A DNA stretch of 64,000 nt from Halobacillus ihumii (GTDB taxonomy: Bacteria; Bacillota; Bacilli; Bacillales; Halobacillaceae), in the NCBI RefSeq assembly GCF_902726645.1, contig NZ_CACVAO010000001.1, positions 3,854,636-3,918,635 on the forward strand, read 5' to 3'. Made by a program: the position numbers and the translations under genes. This document shows, piece by piece, positions 59,292 through 64,000 of this stretch (within the stretch, counting starts at the first letter, position 1; each line of letters begins with the position of its first letter). The notes under the pieces are model-generated. The model had not been told where the DNA came from, made no database searches, and saw only the letters and a list, made by a program, of their open reading frames with translations.

Positions 59292-61001
59292 TTACTTTGT
59301 TTTCATATCGCGGATAAGATTGATATCAGGAGTCACATATAACGTTTGCTGATGGTCATACGTAACAAAGCCCGGTTTGGCCCCGGAAGGCTTTTTGACA
59401 TGTTTAATCAATGTATAATCCACCGGCACTGAAGAAGATTGGCTGAACTTACTGTAATAGGCCGCAAGCTGAGCCGCCTCAAATAAGACGTCTTCTGTTG
59501 GTGCATCATCCTGAATGACCACATGAGAACCTGGAATATCCTTCGCATGCAGCCACGTATCATGCTTGTTGGCCAGGCGATTGGTGAGGTATTCATTTTG
59601 TTTATTGTTGCGCCCAACATAAAGGGAAGTGCCGTTACTAGCCGTATAGTGTTCAGGTTTTGGTTTCGAAGGCTTGTTCGATTTCTTCTTGGAAGAACTC
59701 CTTTTTTTCATATAACCCTGTTCTCTAAGTTCTTCTCTAATCTCTTCAATATCCACTTCCCTCGCAGATTCAACTTGCTGGATGAGCCGGTCAAAATAGT
59801 CAATTTCTTCTTCAGCTTTTCCAATTTCCTTCTGGACTACTTGTTTAGATTTCTTTAGTTTCTGGTAAGTTTGAAAATAGCTCTGAGCGTTTTCACTTGG
59901 TGATTTATTCGGATTAAGTTCAATGGTACGCTCGCCTTGATCAGGATCGTAATAATCAACAACGCTTGCGATTTCGTCCCCTTGCTTCACTAAATGCATG
60001 TGGGCTGTCAGTAGCTCGCCAAGACGCTGGTAATCTTCAGCGGCTTCCGATTTCTTCAGTGTCGTTTCGTGTTTTTTAATTTTACGTTTATTTTTATCAC
60101 GTTCATTTTTTAAAAATTTATAGAGGTCGCCAGCTTGCTGTTTAACACGGTCGCGCTCTGCTTTTCCTGAATAGTAGCGATCAAGCATACCGCTGACTGT
60201 AGGAAAGGACTTCTCTTCTTGGTTAAGAAATGTAAGCGGCAGGACGTAAAATTGTTCGCGATCCCCTGAGTAGATAGTTGGCTGATAGTTGTTTTCAATG
60301 ATTTGCTCACGGATAGCAGAATAGGCGTTTTCATAGGCATCTGTCCCGCCTAAATGAGCACGATGGACGATCTCTTTCGTAATCATTGGTGAAAAGCCCA
60401 TTACTGTATTAAGAATTTGTTTATCGATCTTTCCCGAATTGAAATCCAGTTTTTTCATGAGCTGGTCAGCTTCAAGCTCAAGCGGATTGGTTTTCCCTTG
60501 TTCGGGCGGAAGCTTATATGGCTGCCCCGGCATTACTGTACGGTGGCGGTTTTGTGAAGGGGGCAAGTGTTTAATACTGTCTAAAATATGCCCTTGCTCT
60601 GTATCTACAAGCAAAATGTTCGAGTGTTTCCCCATCACTTCAATGATCAACGTCTTCATCGTCTCGTCACCAATTTCATTCCGGGACCGAACGTGGAACT
60701 TGACGATCCGTTCCATACTCACTTGTTCAACTTTTTCAAGAAAGCCGCCGACAAGATGTTTCCTGAGCAGCATACATAGCATTGGTGGTTCTTTTGGGTT
60801 GTGATACTGATCTTTCGTCAAGTGAAACCGTGCATAGCTGGGATGTGACGATAATAATAACGTATGGTTCGTTCGGTTCTTTCTAATGGTAAAAACTAAT
60901 TCCGTTTCAGTTGGCTGATAAATTTTAACGATTCTTCCGGTCTTCACTTCTTCATTCATTTCGTGAGTGATTGCCCGGGTTACAATGCCGTCAAATGACA
61001 T
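59292..61001 (-). CDS. rqcH: RqcH (YloA), ribosome quality control NFACT protein
   Basis: 569-residue NFACT-family protein that binds stalled 50S subunits and recruits tRNA-Ala to add C-terminal alanine tails, marking failed proteins for degradation. NFACT-N domain at the start (MSFDGIVTRAITHEM), a coiled-coil middle (about 300-420) and a C-terminal NFACT-R domain (TASNGTSLYVGRNNKQNEYLT, WLHAKDIPGSHVVI). The DR motif known at 97-98 in B. subtilis reads Glu97-Arg98 here. YlmH at 37636 is a parallel rescue factor. Confidence 0.95.
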   Translation of the reverse strand: MSFDGIVTRAITHEMNEEVKTGRIVKIYQPTETELVFTIRKNRTNHTLLLSSHPSYARFHLTKDQYHNPKEPPMLCMLLRKHLVGGFLEKVEQVSMERIVKFHVRSRNEIGDETMKTLIIEVMGKHSNILLVDTEQGHILDSIKHLPPSQNRHRTVMPGQPYKLPPEQGKTNPLELEADQLMKKLDFNSGKIDKQILNTVMGFSPMITKEIVHRAHLGGTDAYENAYSAIREQIIENNYQPTIYSGDREQFYVLPLTFLNQEEKSFPTVSGMLDRYYSGKAERDRVKQQAGDLYKFLKNERDKNKRKIKKHETTLKKSEAAEDYQRLGELLTAHMHLVKQGDEIASVVDYYDPDQGERTIELNPNKSPSENAQSYFQTYQKLKKSKQVVQKEIGKAEEEIDYFDRLIQQVESAREVDIEEIREELREQGYMKKRSSSKKKSNKPSKPKPEHYTASNGTSLYVGRNNKQNEYLTNRLANKHDTWLHAKDIPGSHVVIQDDAPTEDVLFEAAQLAAYYSKFSQSSSVPVDYTLIKHVKKPSGAKPGFVTYDHQQTLYVTPDINLIRDMKTK

Positions 61002-61238
61002 AGTGCATCACCTCTCTACTTGTGCAAGTATAGCATGTTTTGCTTATAAATCCCTAAAAACTCTGCCTGAAGAACAGGAAAGAAATTATGTTGTTTTACC
61101 TGGCCATTTTTGAGAGGACAGATTAGCTCCAAAATCAAAGAGATTTTACTTTTCATGTGTCTTACATTAGCCTATTGATGGAGGGATTTGATAAACTATA
61201 GAAAGAAACGTAAAATTGAACCGTGGGTGTGATAACAA

Positions 61239-62120
61239 GTGGCAAAAAGCATGACAGGATATGGACGAGATACAGTAGAAACCGCTGGGATGAGACTTAC
61301 CATTGAACTTCGAAGTGTCAATCACCGTTTTTTGGATATTTCTCCAAAAATACCACGGAACTTTTTGTTTCTTGAGGAGGCTTTGAAACGCCACTTGAAA
61401 CAGAAGCTTAGCCGCGGGCGAGTGGATCTTTTTCTAACGGCAGAGGGAGAAGGGCTGCTGAATAAACGGCTTGAAGCGGATGATGAGCTTCTTCATCAAT
61501 ACATAACCAAGTTAATGAATGTAAAGGAACAGTACAAGTTGACGGGGGACATCTCGATTGATACAGTAGCTGGGCTTGAGGGAATTTTTACAGTTCGGGA
61601 AACGGATCAGCCGATCCATCAAATCAAAGTAGAACTTTTAAACGCGCTCGATGCGGCATGTACAGACTTAGTCGAAATGAGAAATCAGGAAGGTGAACGA
61701 CTGGCTCAGGATCTTCTAAACAGGCTGCAATCTGTGAAAGATACAGTGTCTGCCATAGAAGAACGGCGCCCAGTTGTCGTGGAGGAATACAAAGCTAAAG
61801 TTTTAGCAAGGGTCGAGACGTTTATTAACGAAGAGATTGCCGTAGAAGAGTCCAGAGTGCTGCAAGAGGTTGCCTTGCTCGCTGAAAAAGGTGATATTAC
61901 CGAAGAGGTCACAAGGTTATATTCGCATATCGACCAATTTCACTACACCCTTGAAAAACAAGTGCCGATTGGGCGTACACTTGATTTCATCGTTCAGGAA
62001 ATGCATCGTGAGATCAATACGATTGGTTCGAAGTCAAATGACAGTCAGTTGTCCAACAGTGTGGTGATGTTAAAGAGTGAAGTAGAGAAAATGAAAGAAC
62101 AAGTACAAAATATTGAATAA
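61239..62120 (+). CDS. yloC: YicC/YloC family endoribonuclease
   Basis: 293-residue protein of the YicC family, RNA-cleaving enzymes conserved in bacteria. The signature SMTGYGRDTVE and ELRSVNHRFLDISPKIPR are at the start, and the family C-terminus GRTLDFIVQEMHREINTIGSKSND is complete. GTG 61239 has GGTGTGAT upstream; ATG 61251 would give a shorter form. Heads the yloC-remA-gmk-rpoZ-coaBC order known from B. subtilis; the P-type ATPase gene yloB is absent. Confidence 0.93.
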   Translation: MAKSMTGYGRDTVETAGMRLTIELRSVNHRFLDISPKIPRNFLFLEEALKRHLKQKLSRGRVDLFLTAEGEGLLNKRLEADDELLHQYITKLMNVKEQYKLTGDISIDTVAGLEGIFTVRETDQPIHQIKVELLNALDAACTDLVEMRNQEGERLAQDLLNRLQSVKDTVSAIEERRPVVVEEYKAKVLARVETFINEEIAVEESRVLQEVALLAEKGDITEEVTRLYSHIDQFHYTLEKQVPIGRTLDFIVQEMHREINTIGSKSNDSQLSNSVVMLKSEVEKMKEQVQNIE

Positions 62121-62124
62121 ACAT

Positions 62125-62154
62125 TGAGATTTGCTAGGTATTTTTCATATAATA
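62125..62154 (+). promoter_or_regulatory. Sigma-A promoter of remA
   Basis: TTGAGA (62125-62130), 18-bp spacer, TATAAT (62149-62154), about 100 bases before remA. Confidence 0.75.
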
Positions 62155-62252
62155 GTAGTAATACTCGTTTAATAACGTTGTCAGAGATGTATGTGCTGGT
62201 GACAGTTTGAGCGAATTTAGTAGATCTGTCTCGTTAGAAGGAGGAAACGTCA

Positions 62253-62516
62253 TTGAGTTTAAAGTTAATTAATATCGGCTTTGGAAACGTGGTGTCAGCT
62301 AATCGAATCATTTCTATTGTTTCACCAGAATCTGCGCCGATTAAACGTATTATAACCGTAGCAAGAGATAATAATAAATTAGTAGACGCTACATACGGCA
62401 GAAGAACGCGTGCCGTTATTATTACAGATAGCGATCATGTTGTGCTTTCGGCAGTTCAGCCGGAAACTGTGGGGCAGCGTGTAATCAGTAATGATGAAAT
62501 GTCAGATGAGAATTAG
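62253..62516 (+). CDS. remA: RemA, extracellular matrix regulatory protein
   Basis: 87-residue DNA-binding protein (DUF370) that activates biofilm matrix and osmoprotectant genes in B. subtilis. The sequence [30 protein letters not shown] is diagnostic. Starts at TTG 62253 after AGAAGGAGG. The gmk gene follows after 12 bases. Confidence 0.95.
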   Translation: MSLKLINIGFGNVVSANRIISIVSPESAPIKRIITVARDNNKLVDATYGRRTRAVIITDSDHVVLSAVQPETVGQRVISNDEMSDEN

Positions 62517-63372
<856 letters not shown>

Positions 63373-63381
63373 TTTTACTAC

Positions 63382-63420
63382 AAGCCGCGCTGACACTAGA
63401 GGAGAGCGCGGCTTTTCCTT
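63382..63420 (+). terminator. Terminator after rpoZ
   Basis: AAGCCGCGCT / AGCGCGGCTTTT stem with T-rich tail. Confidence 0.88.
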
Positions 63421-63526
63421 ATTTCTAAGTTTTGTCTTCCGCGGCAAATTAGGGCCTTCTCTTCTTTTAACAATGTAAGGATAAGTCCTGCCAGGGCCCA
63501 AGTAAGGTGAAAGGAAATGATGAAAT

Positions 63527-64000
63527 ATGCTAGAGGGGAAAAAGATCGTATTAGGTGTAAGCGGGGGAATTGCTGCATACAAAGCCGCAGACTTAACGAG
63601 TAAGCTTGTGCAGGCAGGCGCTGAAGTGAAGGTCATCATGACAGAGAGTGCTTTAAAATTTGTCGGGGCCACAACATTCCAGGCATTAAGTCGTCAACCT
63701 GTCTACACTGATACGTTTAAAGAACATGATTCAACACAAATCCAGCACATTGATGTGGCCGATTGGGCTGATTTATTTCTCATCGCTCCAGCCACCGCCA
63801 ACACGATTGGAAAACTGGCAAATGGGATAGCGGATGATATGTTAACAACGACTTTACTGGCTACAGAGGCCCCAGTTTATATAGCTCCGGCGATGAACGT
63901 ACATATGTACAGCCACCCATCTGTGATCCGTAATTTAAAACAACTGGATCAATGGGGATTCAAGTTCATTGAACCTGGGGAAGGCTATTTAGCATGTGGT
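63527..64000 (+). CDS. coaBC: CoaBC (Dfp), N-terminal part; runs off the window
   Basis: First 158 codons of the bifunctional phosphopantothenoylcysteine synthase/decarboxylase. Only the CoaC (decarboxylase) flavoprotein part is seen: LGVSGGIAAYKAADL at 9-23, a conserved histidine region IQHIDVADWAD, and the APAMNVHM motif. CoaC feeds 4'-phosphopantetheine to CoaD (1944-2423). The ATG at 63527 follows AAAGGAAATGATGAA. The gene is open at the window end. Confidence 0.95.
   Translation, partial: MLEGKKIVLGVSGGIAAYKAADLTSKLVQAGAEVKVIMTESALKFVGATTFQALSRQPVYTDTFKEHDSTQIQHIDVADWADLFLIAPATANTIGKLANGIADDMLTTTLLATEAPVYIAPAMNVHMYSHPSVIRNLKQLDQWGFKFIEPGEGYLACG

Overview
The window is a chromosomal segment from a low-to-moderate GC, endospore-forming member of the Bacillaceae. 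Gene content and order follow the Bacillus subtilis region from ylbF to coaBC. It holds sporulation genes (ylbJ, rsfA, spoVD, spoVE, spoIIGA, sigE, sigG), a bacillithiol gene (bshC), a T-box, PyrR-type attenuators and strong AGGAGG-like ribosome binding sites. MurE carries the DNPR motif of meso-diaminopimelate-adding enzymes, so an m-DAP cell wall is predicted. I do not assign a species; a salt-tolerant relative of Pontibacillus, Thalassobacillus or Virgibacillus is possible but is only a guess.

Layout. Positions 1-11430 hold the ylb cluster: end of ricF, ylbG, a DUF7147-like gene, rsmD-coaD, ylbJ, ylbK-ylbL, tmcAL, ylbN-rpmF, a crotonase-family gene, rsfA, ylbP, panE and a DUF3397 gene. bshC follows, then the division and cell wall (dcw) cluster at 13311-31621: mraZ, rsmH, ftsL, pbpB, spoVD, murE, murF, mraY, murD, spoVE, divIB, ylxW, ylxX, sbp, ftsA, ftsZ. 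murG and murB, which sit between spoVE and divIB in B. subtilis, are absent; that gap holds an interspersed repeat. Next comes the sporulation sigma locus spoIIGA-sigE-sigG (32300-34872), ylmC-ylmD-ylmE-sepF-ylmG-ylmH-divIVA (34972-39001), T-box-controlled ileS, a terC gene on the minus strand behind a yybP-ykoY type riboswitch, and lspA-rluD.

Positions 45168-57085 form the complete pyrimidine operon pyrR-pyrP-pyrB-pyrC-carA-carB-pyrK-pyrD-pyrF-pyrE, with three PyrR attenuators before pyrR, pyrP and pyrB. After it lie a small unknown membrane protein, a divergent TetR/YmcC-like pair with a palindromic operator, rqcH (minus), yloC, remA, gmk, rpoZ and the start of coaBC, which runs off the window.

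The genes are nearly all housekeeping or sporulation genes. The unusual material is in the spaces between them. There are two arrays of 21-bp tandem repeats (2547-2672 and 42305-42500). A palindromic interspersed element of about 200 bp occurs in three copies plus a fragment, and its stem sequences co-vary between two copies. spoIIGA appears to start at an ATT codon. A hairpin hides the sigG ribosome binding site, and a predicted sigma-F promoter overlaps it. I found no phage, transposase, CRISPR array, rRNA or tRNA gene.
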